Part shown: piece after piece, positions 1-6,334 of the stretch
Layout: every line of letters begins with the position of its first letter
Position numbering within the stretch: position 1 is the stretch's first letter
Origin: an uncultured Kouleothrix sp.
GTDB lineage: Bacteria; Chloroflexota; Chloroflexia; Chloroflexales; Roseiflexaceae
Length of the DNA: 10,142 bases
Direction: 5' to 3'
Assembly: GCA_937858455.1 (NCBI GenBank)
Contig: CALLYN010000902.1
Coordinates: 1-10,142 of the forward strand
Notes under the pieces: generated by a model
What the model was told of the DNA's origin: nothing
The model's input: the letters and a program-made list of their open reading frames with translations, nothing else
Database searches by the model: none
Position numbers and translations under genes: made by a program

Positions 1-2
1 CG

Positions 3-101
3 CGCCAGCAGGTCGACGCTGCGGCCGACGCGCAGTGGGATCGGCTGATCGACGCCTACGAGCGCGGCCTGCGCGCCGCCGTCGCGCAGTTTGCCGGGTA
101 G
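3..101 (+). CDS. 3' end of an unidentified protein gene (partial)
   Basis: An open frame runs in from the left edge and stops at TAG 99-101. It gives about 32 residues ending in WDRLIDAYERGLRAAVAQFA-G. The codons are mostly G/C-ending like the genes downstream, and the peptide looks like an amphipathic C-terminal helix, so it is more likely the tail of a real gene than chance. The family cannot be recognised from so little sequence. A perfect hairpin follows 60 bp after the stop and could mark the end of this transcript. No start is visible because the gene begins outside the window. Confidence 0.5.
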   Translation, partial: RQQVDAAADAQWDRLIDAYERGLRAAVAQFAG

Positions 102-160
102 CACACGTAGGCTGCGCGAGCTGCGATCGAGCCAAGCGCCGCCGCGCGCCTGGCCGTGGT

Positions 161-214
161 GGCGCATGCCTCAGGGTGCGGCGGCAGGTGTGTTGCTGCC
201 CTGAGGCATGCGCC
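161..214. repeat. Perfect 16-bp inverted repeat (hairpin) between genes
   Basis: The arm GGCGCATGCCTCAGGG at 161-176 is matched exactly by its reverse complement at 199-214, around a 22-nt loop. The loop contains a smaller alternative stem (GGCAG/CTGCC). There is no T-run after the right arm, so it is not a canonical intrinsic terminator, although it could still end or protect the transcript of the gene that stops at 101. A REP-like intergenic palindrome is the alternative reading. Confidence 0.7.
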
Positions 215-293
215 CGCGCCGGGGCCGGCACGGCATTGCTGCGTCGCCAGGCGCCTGCGCGCGGGCAAACCGGCACGCCGGCGACAGATCGAG

Positions 294-299
294 TATAAT
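294..299 (+). promoter_or_regulatory. Probable -10 box of the polA promoter
   Basis: TATAAT is an exact match to the vegetative sigma -10 consensus in otherwise very GC-rich DNA. It lies 36 bp before the polA start codon and would give a leader of roughly 30 nt. I see no convincing -35 hexamer 16-18 bp upstream, so the assignment rests on the -10 box and its position. Confidence 0.55.
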
Positions 300-335
300 G
301 CGGTAGATCGGATGTGCGACTAACAGAGGTGACCC

Positions 336-3287
336 ATGCCAAACCAACGGCCGCTGCTGGCTCTGATCGACGGCCACGCCCTGGCATTTCGCGCGTTCCA
401 CGCGCTCTCCAAGGTTGGCCTGCGCGCCTCGACGGGCGAGCCGACATACGCCGTGTACGGGTTTATCTCGATCTTGCTCAACGCCATCCACGAGCACCAC
501 CCGCGCTATGTCGCGGTGTCGTTCGACATTGGCCGCACCTTCCGCGACGACCTGTACGCCGAGTACAAGGCCGGCCGCGCCGAAACGCCCGACGAATTCC
601 ATCCGCAGCTCGCGCGCATCCGCCAGCTGCTCGCCGCCTTCAACATCCCGATCTACACCTACGATGGCTACGAGGCCGACGACGTGATCGGCACGCTGGC
701 GCGCCAGGCCAGCGCCGCCGGCGTCGATACCATGATCCTCACCGGCGACACCGACACGCTCCAGCTGGTCGACGACCACGTCAGCGTGCTGCTGGCCAAC
801 CCGTACGTGCAGAAGGGCAAGAACACCGTGCTGTACGACGAGGCCCAGGTGCGCGAGCGCTACAACGGCCTGGCGCCGTCGCAGCTGGCCGACCTGCGCG
901 GCCTCAAGGGCGACACTTCCGACAACATCCCCGGTGTCAAGGGCATTGGCGAGGCCGGCGCAATCGCGCTGCTCAAGCAGTTCGGCACCGTCGAGAACCT
1001 GTACGACAACCTTGGCGAGGCGCCGAATCGCTTCAAGAAGGCGCTCGACGGCCAGCGCGAGGCCGCCGAGTTTAGCAAACGCCTGGCGACGATCGTCTGC
1101 GATGTGCCGGTGACGCTCGAGTTGCGCGCCGCCGAGCTGCGCGACTACGACCGCAGCCAGGTGATCGCGCTGTTTCAGGAGCTTGAGTTCGGCGCAAGCC
1201 TGGTGAAGCGCCTGCCCACCACCGGCAGCGCGATCGAAGAGGCCGAGCTGCCGGGAACCACGAACGCCGAAGAACCGAAGACCAAGGACGAAGAAAGCGC
1301 TTCGTCCTTGGTCTTCGGCCCTTCTTCGCCGTCTGCCGACGGCAGCCCGCAGCAGCTGGCGATGTTCGACATGCCGGCGGTGCCGCAGGCCCGCCCGGCG
1401 GCGCTGGCGAGCATGCCCGGCGCCGATGGCCGCACCGCGCTCGGCGACTACCGCGCCGTCACCAGCGAAGCGCAGCTCGCCGAGGTGCTGGCCGCGCTCG
1501 GCCAGAGCGCCGGCTTCGCCTTCGACACCGAGACGCTCGGCACGCGCGCGGTGCAGGACGACATCGTCGGCATCTCGGTGGCGGTGGCGCCGGGCCAGGC
1601 GTGGTACATCCCATTCGGCCACCGCGGCGCCGAGCAGCTGCCGCGCGAGCGCGTGCTCGGCGCGCTGCGGCCGTTCTTCGCCGACGCGCGCCTGCCCAAG
1701 TATGGCCACAACGCCAAGTTCGACATCGAAACGCTTGAGCACGCCGGCGTGCCGGTCGAGGGCGTCGTGTTCGACACCATGCTGGCGGCCGCGCTGCTCG
1801 ACAAGCGCCGCGGCCTGAAAGAGCTGTCGTTCTACGAGCTGAAGCTGCCCGAGCCGATGACCGACATCGAAGAGCTGATCGGCAAGCGCGGCAAGAACCA
1901 GCTGACCTTCGCCGACGTGCCGCTCGACGCCGCCACGCCCTACGCCGCCGCCGACGCCGACATGACCATGCGGCTGGTGCAGGCGCTGGCGCCGCAGCTG
2001 GCCGAGCAGGCCAAAGTCGCTGAGCTGTACCAGAAGCTCGAGATCCCGCTCATCCCCGTGCTCGTGCGCATGGAGCAGGCCGGCATCGGGCTCGACGTGC
2101 CGTTTATGCGCGAGCTTGGCCGGCGCATGGGCGACGACCTGGTGCGGCTCGAAGACCAGATCTACGGCTTCAACGACGGCCTGAAGTTCAATATCAACTC
2201 GGGCGATCAGCTGAGCGACCTGCTGTTCAACAAGCTGGGCATGCCCACCGCCGGCCTCGAAAAGACCAAGACCGGCCGCTACTCGCTCACGGCCAGCGTG
2301 CTCGAAAACCTCGCCGGCAAAAGCCAGCACCCGGTGATCGACCTGATCTTGCGCTACCGCCAGCTCACCAAGCTCAAGTCGACGTATGTCGACGCGCTGC
2401 CCGAGCTGGTGAATCCCGAGACCGGGCGCGTGCATACCACCTACAGCCAGCTTGGCGCCGCCACCGGCAGGCTCTCGTCCAACGACCCGAACCTGCAAAA
2501 CATCCCGACGCGCACCGACGAGGGCCGCGAGATCCGGCGCGGCTTTGTGGCCACGCCCGGCTGCGTGTTCGTCGCCGCCGACTACTCGCAGATCGAGCTG
2601 CGCGTGCTGGCACATATCACCCAGGATCCGAACCTGGTGCAGGCCTTCAGGGAAGACCAGGACATCCACGCCGCCACTGCCGCGCAGCTGTTCGGCGTGC
2701 CGATCGAGAAGGTCGATAAGAACCAGCGGCGGATCGCAAAAACCACGGTCTTCGGCGTGATCTACGGCATCAGCGCGTTTGGCCTGGCGGCGCGCACCAG
2801 CCTGAGCCGCAGCGAGGCCCAGCAGCTGATCGACGCGCTGTTCGCGCGCTTCCCCGGCCTGCGCGACTACATCGACAGCACGCTTGAAGAGGGCCGCCGC
2901 GAGGGCTTTGTGCGCTCGCTGTTCGGCCGCCGGCGCTACATGCCCGATCTACGCACCAGCGGCCCGCGCCGCCAGGCCGCCGAGCGCGAGGCGATCAACG
3001 CGCCCATCCAGGCCACCGCCGCCGACATCATGAAGATCGCCATGATCCGCGTCGACGACGAGCTGCGCCGCCGCAAGCTGGCCACGCGCATGCTGCTGCA
3101 GGTGCACGACGAGCTGATCTTCGAAGTGCCGCACGCCGAGGTCGACGAGGTTGTGGCGCTGGTGTGCGACCACATGCAGGGCGCGTATGCGCTGCGCAGC
3201 GAGAAGACCGGCAACGAAGTGCCGCTCAAGGTCGACCTCGAGATGGGGCCGAACTGGGAAGAGATGCACGAGATCGCGAACAGCTAA
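336..3287 (+). CDS. polA: DNA polymerase I with 5' nuclease, 3'-5' exonuclease and polymerase domains
   Basis: This is a full-length family A polymerase of 983 residues, used for Okazaki fragment maturation and repair synthesis. The 5' nuclease domain covers about 1-300, with YEADDVIGTLA, ILTGDTDTLQ and LKGDTSDNIPGVKGIG. The 3'-5' exonuclease domain (about 375-560) keeps its acidic set: FDTET (D397, E399), HNAKFD and YAAAD. Proofreading therefore looks active, unlike in Taq polymerase. The polymerase domain has motif A DYSQIELR (D749), motif B RRIAKTTVFGVIYG (K802) and motif C VHDE (924-926). Motif B has V-F-G where E. coli and Taq have N-F-G. The start ATG is preceded by AGAGGTGA at 325-332. 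The linker between nuclease and Klenow portions carries a palindromic insertion at about residues 311-332 (listed separately). It appears to be a single-gene transcript, followed by a 409-bp gap. Confidence 0.97.
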   Translation: MPNQRPLLALIDGHALAFRAFHALSKVGLRASTGEPTYAVYGFISILLNAIHEHHPRYVAVSFDIGRTFRDDLYAEYKAGRAETPDEFHPQLARIRQLLAAFNIPIYTYDGYEADDVIGTLARQASAAGVDTMILTGDTDTLQLVDDHVSVLLANPYVQKGKNTVLYDEAQVRERYNGLAPSQLADLRGLKGDTSDNIPGVKGIGEAGAIALLKQFGTVENLYDNLGEAPNRFKKALDGQREAAEFSKRLATIVCDVPVTLELRAAELRDYDRSQVIALFQELEFGASLVKRLPTTGSAIEEAELPGTTNAEEPKTKDEESASSLVFGPSSPSADGSPQQLAMFDMPAVPQARPAALASMPGADGRTALGDYRAVTSEAQLAEVLAALGQSAGFAFDTETLGTRAVQDDIVGISVAVAPGQAWYIPFGHRGAEQLPRERVLGALRPFFADARLPKYGHNAKFDIETLEHAGVPVEGVVFDTMLAAALLDKRRGLKELSFYELKLPEPMTDIEELIGKRGKNQLTFADVPLDAATPYAAADADMTMRLVQALAPQLAEQAKVAELYQKLEIPLIPVLVRMEQAGIGLDVPFMRELGRRMGDDLVRLEDQIYGFNDGLKFNINSGDQLSDLLFNKLGMPTAGLEKTKTGRYSLTASVLENLAGKSQHPVIDLILRYRQLTKLKSTYVDALPELVNPETGRVHTTYSQLGAATGRLSSNDPNLQNIPTRTDEGREIRRGFVATPGCVFVAADYSQIELRVLAHITQDPNLVQAFREDQDIHAATAAQLFGVPIEKVDKNQRRIAKTTVFGVIYGISAFGLAARTSLSRSEAQQLIDALFARFPGLRDYIDSTLEEGRREGFVRSLFGRRRYMPDLRTSGPRRQAAEREAINAPIQATAADIMKIAMIRVDDELRRRKLATRMLLQVHDELIFEVPHAEVDEVVALVCDHMQGAYALRSEKTGNEVPLKVDLEMGPNWEEMHEIANS
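1265..1330. repeat. In-frame palindromic insertion element inside polA
   Basis: A perfect 19-bp inverted repeat (CCGAAGACCAAGGACGAAG at 1275-1293, reverse complement at 1300-1318) surrounds a 6-nt loop. Imperfect pairing extends outward through GCCGAAGAA on the left and TTCTTCGCC on the right. Read in the polA frame it gives PKTKDEESASSLVFG, from residue 314 on. It sits in the flexible joint between the 5' nuclease and Klenow portions, where extra residues should be tolerated. It shares sequence and peptide with the insertion in trpC at 6690-6757. The boundaries are estimates. Confidence 0.75.
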
Positions 3288-3696
3288 TACCAGCTCGTTT
3301 CATCACACGAGAAACGCGGTGCCCTCCCGCGTGGCAGGTTTGGCGGGCGCAAGCCCTCCCACATCACTCTTTTTTGGCTGGTCGCGGCCACCGGCGTGGC
3401 CGCGACCAGCCAAAAAGGAAGTTTTCGGCGGCGGCAAAGCTGCCCCGAACCTGCACCATACAGCAGCCCTGCGCCACACGAGAATCCTACACACCCTCCC
3501 AACTGTTCCGCGTATCCGCGCCGCCCGCCCGCCCGTTATATCTACAGCTACGCAGGCACGCTGCGCTCCAGCCGTCGTGTCGGGTTGGAACGCGGCACGG
3601 TGTCTTTCGCATCGTCTTCGCCAGCTACATCCGACAACCGCATACATCCAGCCCGGCCACGTCGCCGGCGCTGCTGAAGAGACATCGAGGTATGCC
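3288..3696. other. 409-bp intergenic region between polA and the VOC gene
   Basis: No convincing gene is present. The region holds a weak stem just after the polA stop (CGTTTC 3296-3301 with GAAACG 3311-3316), then a GC-rich stretch with GGGCGCAAGCCC, then the hairpin-plus-tail repeat at 3371-3458. The remainder (3460-3680) is C-rich and featureless. A weak A/T patch, GTTATATCT near 3535, could be a -10 box for the VOC gene, but I would not rely on it. The frame of the VOC gene stays open back into polA (from 3151), but that stretch does not resemble coding sequence. Confidence 0.6.
3371..3458. repeat. Hairpin-plus-tail intergenic repeat, copy 1
   Basis: A perfect 21-bp stem has arms at 3371-3391 and 3396-3416 and a 4-nt CGGC loop. 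The left arm starts with TTTTT and the right arm ends with AAAAA. A tail at 3412-3458 follows (AAAAAGGAAG, then TTCGG..., GCAAAGC, GCCCCGAACC, CACCA). The tail can itself fold as TTCGG/CCGAA with a small GCAAAGC apex. The tail recurs at 8477-8520, whereas the stem sequence does not. The U-rich part is on the 5' arm, so on the + strand this is not a standard terminator, although it could stop transcripts from either side. Confidence 0.75.
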
Positions 3697-3795
3697 ATGA
3701 ACGCATCGCACTCAGTACTCGATCAGATCGACCCTGTGTCGTTGCCGAAGTATGCTATGATTGCATCGCACCCCTTCCTGAAGCAGATCGATCAC
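3686..3795. repeat. Tandem 60-bp-spaced duplication of the VOC gene start region
   Basis: Two imperfect direct copies begin near 3686 and 3746, each about 45-50 nt long. Over the 40 nt from 3691 and the 40 nt from 3751, 30 positions agree, and 17 of the first 20. Each copy has a purine-rich Shine-Dalgarno (GAGG or GAAG), the same 6-nt spacing and an ATG. The encoded peptides are [14 protein letters not shown] and [14 protein letters not shown]. Only the second copy has the family-typical IDHVG strand. Confidence 0.8.
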
Positions 3796-4683
3796 GTTGG
3801 CATTCGCGCCGACGACGCGCTGCGGCTGTTTCAATTCCTGACGCAAGCGCTGGGGTTTCCCGCCGTGGCGCCGTTCGCCGAGTACGCCGGCTATAGCTCC
3901 GGGCGCGTCTCGCTCGGCAACATGGCGCTCGAGGTGATCAGGCTCGGCACGGCGGCACGCTCGGCGCTGGCCCAGTCGAACCCCGCGCACTACCAACTCC
4001 TGAGCTTTCTCTCGCTCTCGCGCCCGCTGACGCGGCTGCTGCCCGAGCTTGAGCGGCGGCACCTGCGCCACAGCGGCGTCATCCCATTCTTCACGCCCGC
4101 CCCCGAGGGCCAGGAGCCGATCAAGCTGTGGGAGCGCATCTACCTGGGCGATCTGCTGGGCGAGAATGTCTGGCAGCGCGCGCTGTTCTCGCTGATGCGC
4201 CAGGCGCCCAGTACACCGGCCGGGCAGGCGCGCCTGAGCAGCCGGATCGCCCACGCACTGCTGGCGCACGCCTCGGGGCGCAGCATGCTCTCGCTCACCG
4301 GCTACTACCACAATGGCGCCAGCCTCGTCGCCGACGGCCAGGGCATGGCGCACCACCGCCACGGCGGGCGGATCGGCCTCGAAGGCGTGAGCGAGGTGGT
4401 GATCGGCGTGCCAAACCTGATTAAATCCACCGGCGATTGGGTGCAGCTGCTGCAGCCGCTGGTGCCCGGCGACGACGGCCTGTGGCGGGTTGGCGCGGGG
4501 CCGGCCATCCGGCTGCGCACCATGGCCCGGCACTGCATCGCCACGCTGGTGCTGAAGGTCGCCTCGCTTGAGCAGGCCCAGCGCGGGCTGCGCGCGCTGC
4601 ACGCCCCGATGCAGGTCTCGTTCGACCGCGTCTCCTTCTCGATCCCCGGCTCGCCCGGCGTGACATTCGAGCTGACCGAGTAG
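3697..4683 (+). CDS. Two-domain VOC (glyoxalase/dioxygenase fold) family protein
   Basis: The product has 328 residues. The first VOC-like module begins at about residue 30 with [18 protein letters not shown] (H33, the usual first metal-ligand position) and continues to [12 protein letters not shown] (E79). A second module begins at about 227 with [14 protein letters not shown] and ends with the typical closing strand [12 protein letters not shown]. Such proteins bind a divalent metal and act as glyoxalases, epimerases, dioxygenases or resistance proteins; the substrate here cannot be told. The start ATG has GAGG at 3687-3690, 6 nt upstream. A second in-frame ATG at 3757, with GAAG at 3747-3750, lies in the second copy of a 60-nt tandem duplication. 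Starting there would give 308 residues and would lose nothing of the fold. The gene stands alone after a long gap; the glycosyltransferase promoter begins 7 bp after its stop. Confidence 0.8.
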   Translation: MNASHSVLDQIDPVSLPKYAMIASHPFLKQIDHVGIRADDALRLFQFLTQALGFPAVAPFAEYAGYSSGRVSLGNMALEVIRLGTAARSALAQSNPAHYQLLSFLSLSRPLTRLLPELERRHLRHSGVIPFFTPAPEGQEPIKLWERIYLGDLLGENVWQRALFSLMRQAPSTPAGQARLSSRIAHALLAHASGRSMLSLTGYYHNGASLVADGQGMAHHRHGGRIGLEGVSEVVIGVPNLIKSTGDWVQLLQPLVPGDDGLWRVGAGPAIRLRTMARHCIATLVLKVASLEQAQRGLRALHAPMQVSFDRVSFSIPGSPGVTFELTE

Positions 4684-4699
4684 CGAGATATGTTACAAT
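4672..4699 (+). promoter_or_regulatory. Extended -10 promoter for the glycosyltransferase gene
   Basis: TGTTACAAT at 4691-4699 matches the extended -10 form TGnTAnAAT. CTGACC at 4672-4677 is a 4-of-6 match to the -35 consensus with a 16-bp spacer, and overlaps the end of the VOC gene. Transcription would start near 4706, which favours translation from the ATG at 4751 over the upstream GTG at 4706. Confidence 0.55.
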
Positions 4700-4750
4700 G
4701 CGTGGGTGCTGATGGCCGTGTATGACAAGACGCGCAGGGGATCAGGGCTC

Positions 4751-5764
4751 ATGCAAATCGTCGACCCGCTGGAACAGATCGTGCCGCGCGATCGCGCTGC
4801 CCACCAGCCTGCCCGGCCGGTGATCTCGATCGTCGGGCCGGTGTACAACGAAGAGGCGCTGCTCGAAGAGTTCTGCGACCGAACGATCGCCGTGCTTGAA
4901 GCCTTCGGCGAGCCGTTCGAGCTAGTGCTGGTGAACGACGGCTCGCGCGACCGCTCGCCCGAGATCCTGCGCCGGGTGCACCAGCGCGACGCGCGCGTCA
5001 AGGTGATCAACTTCTCGCGCAACTTTGGCCTGCAGGCCGCGCTCACGGCCGGGCTCGACCACGCGCGCGGCGACGCGATTGTGGTGATGGATACCGACCT
5101 GCAGGATCCGCCCGAAGTGGTGCCGCGCCTGGTCGAGCAGTGGCGCGCGGGCTACCAGATGGTGTACGCCCAGCGCGCCGAGCGCGCCGGCGAGACGTGG
5201 TTCAAGAAAGCCACCGCCTCGGCATTCTACCGCCTGATTGCCAAGATCACGAACATCCAGATTCCCGTCGACACCGGCGAGTTCCGCCTGATGGATCGCA
5301 AGGTGGTCGACGCGATCATCCAGATGCGCGAGTACAACCGGTTTATGCGCGGCCTGTCGGTGTGGGTCGGCTACCGCCAGACGGGCATCAGCTACGAGCG
5401 CGACGCGCGCAAGGCCGGCGAGACGAAGTTCTCGCTGAGCAAGATGGTGCGCCTGGCGCTCGACGGCATCACTAGCTTCTCGTACCTGCCGCTGCAGCTG
5501 GCCACCTACTTCGGCTTTATCGTGGCGCTGATCAGCCTGATCTTTCTGCTGGCCGTGATCGTGATGCGGCTGGCCAACCCCAGCAATCCACCATTCTACG
5601 GCCAGGCCTCGACGCTGGTGAGCGTGCTGTTCATCGGCAGCATCCAGCTGATCTTCCTCGGCATCATCGGCGAGTACCTCGGCCGGATCTACGACGAAGT
5701 CAAGCGCCGCCCGCTGTATATCGTGGCCGAGGAGCTTGGCTTCGAGCAGCCGCCGGAGGCGTAG
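4751..5764 (+). CDS. GT2 family membrane-anchored glycosyltransferase (GtrB/ArnC/DPM1-like)
   Basis: The product has 337 residues and probably transfers a sugar from a nucleotide donor to undecaprenyl phosphate at the cytoplasmic face of the membrane. The GT-A domain shows [14 protein letters not shown] (25-38), [13 protein letters not shown] (D63), [19 protein letters not shown] and the metal-binding [10 protein letters not shown] (D114, D116). [10 protein letters not shown] and [12 protein letters not shown] follow, typical of this subfamily. Two membrane helices lie at about 252-275 and 286-310, then [20 protein letters not shown], as in GtrB and ArnC. I chose the ATG at 4751, with AGGGG 10 nt upstream, because it lies downstream of the predicted transcription start. 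In-frame GTG 4706 and ATG 4712 are alternatives. The GNAT gene follows after 39 bp and is probably in the same transcript. The sugar and pathway (glycolipid, cell-surface polymer) are not determined. Confidence 0.92.
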   Translation: MQIVDPLEQIVPRDRAAHQPARPVISIVGPVYNEEALLEEFCDRTIAVLEAFGEPFELVLVNDGSRDRSPEILRRVHQRDARVKVINFSRNFGLQAALTAGLDHARGDAIVVMDTDLQDPPEVVPRLVEQWRAGYQMVYAQRAERAGETWFKKATASAFYRLIAKITNIQIPVDTGEFRLMDRKVVDAIIQMREYNRFMRGLSVWVGYRQTGISYERDARKAGETKFSLSKMVRLALDGITSFSYLPLQLATYFGFIVALISLIFLLAVIVMRLANPSNPPFYGQASTLVSVLFIGSIQLIFLGIIGEYLGRIYDEVKRRPLYIVAEELGFEQPPEA

Positions 5765-5790
5765 CACGAGGCTGCCGGGTGCACGTCAGC

Positions 5791-5798
5791 AAGGAGGT
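5791..5798 (+). promoter_or_regulatory. Strong ribosome binding site that fixes the GNAT start
   Basis: AAGGAGGT is a perfect anti-Shine-Dalgarno match. It sits 5 nt before a GTG at 5804, which identifies that GTG as the start, since no in-frame ATG is nearby. Confidence 0.8.
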
Positions 5799-5803
5799 GC
5801 GCG

Positions 5804-6298
5804 GTGCCTACCCACAGGACGCCGACATTTGCGTTCATGGTCGCCGACGAGCTGCCCGAGCTGGCCGATATGATGCGGCGCAGCTTTCTGGCGGAGTTTC
5901 GGCGCGCCGAGGCCGCCGGCGAGGCCGAGCTGGCCCCGTACATGAGCAGCGACACCTTTTTCCACCGCTGGCTGTTTGGCTGCGTCGACATCGACCGCTA
6001 CACCATTCGCGACGGCGGCCAGGCGATCGTCGGCGGGATGGTCGTGTGGCGCTTCGAAGATGCCTACAACGTCCTCGGGCTGCTGTTCATCGACCCGGAC
6101 TGGCAGGACGCCGGGGTCGGCCGCCGCGCCTGGCAGTTCCTCGAGGCCACCTACCCCGACACGGCGCGCTGGAGCCTGCGCACCCCCACCTGGTCGGGGA
6201 AAAACCGCTACTTCTACGAGCGCGTCTGCGGCTTCCAGCGCGTGGGCGAGAGCCAGGGCCAGGCTGAGTATGAAAAAGTGCCGCGCGTGCTACAATAG
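5804..6298 (+). CDS. GNAT family N-acetyltransferase
   Basis: The product has 164 residues, begins with GTG and has the GNAT fold. Motif A is seen as LGLLFIDPDWQDAGVGRRAW (91-110), where Q101-D-A-G-V-G106 is the Q/RxxGxG/A acetyl-CoA pyrophosphate loop. Motif B follows with TPTWSGKNRYFYERVCGF (127-144), the usual N-x(3)-FYE-x(2)-GF ending. The protein would move an acetyl group from acetyl-CoA to an amine; the acceptor cannot be named. It lies 39 bp behind the glycosyltransferase with no terminator between them, so co-transcription is likely, and it might modify a related sugar or lipid. That functional link is inference only. Its last codons overlap the trpC promoter. Confidence 0.85.
   Translation: MPTHRTPTFAFMVADELPELADMMRRSFLAEFRRAEAAGEAELAPYMSSDTFFHRWLFGCVDIDRYTIRDGGQAIVGGMVVWRFEDAYNVLGLLFIDPDWQDAGVGRRAWQFLEATYPDTARWSLRTPTWSGKNRYFYERVCGFQRVGESQGQAEYEKVPRVLQ
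6288..6296 (+). promoter_or_regulatory. Extended -10 box for trpC overlapping the GNAT stop codon
   Basis: TGCTACAAT matches TGnTAnAAT, and its final T is the first base of the TAG stop of the upstream gene. The predicted transcription start, near 6303, leaves a leader of about 30 nt carrying GTGAGG at 6321-6326, the trpC ribosome binding site. No clear -35 is visible. The leader is too short for a classical trp attenuator. Confidence 0.55.
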
Positions 6299-6334
6299 CG
6301 CGCGACCGACCGCCATACCAGTGAGGCCACGCCG

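Noticed and set aside
171..2669. A very long open frame on the minus strand opposite polA
   Set aside because: It mirrors polA codon by codon. Strong G/C third-position bias removes stops from the antisense frame. The translation is rich in A, R, H, Q, L and V with no recognisable domain, while the + strand encodes an intact PolA.
3371..3416. The 21-bp hairpin as an ordinary intrinsic terminator of polA
   Set aside because: On the + strand the U-run is in the 5' arm and the stem is followed by AAAAAGG, not a U-tract. The downstream tail recurs elsewhere, which points to a repeat element.
3151..3696. Extension of the VOC frame upstream into polA
   Set aside because: It overlaps the polA 3' end and runs through the hairpin repeat. 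Its translation is arginine- and proline-rich with no ribosome site, and homology-like sequence begins only after 3697/3757.
3753..3761. TGCTATGAT as an extended -10 promoter inside the VOC gene
   Set aside because: A transcript from here would start after the ATG at 3757, with no further good start codon nearby. The match is explained by the duplicated start-codon region.
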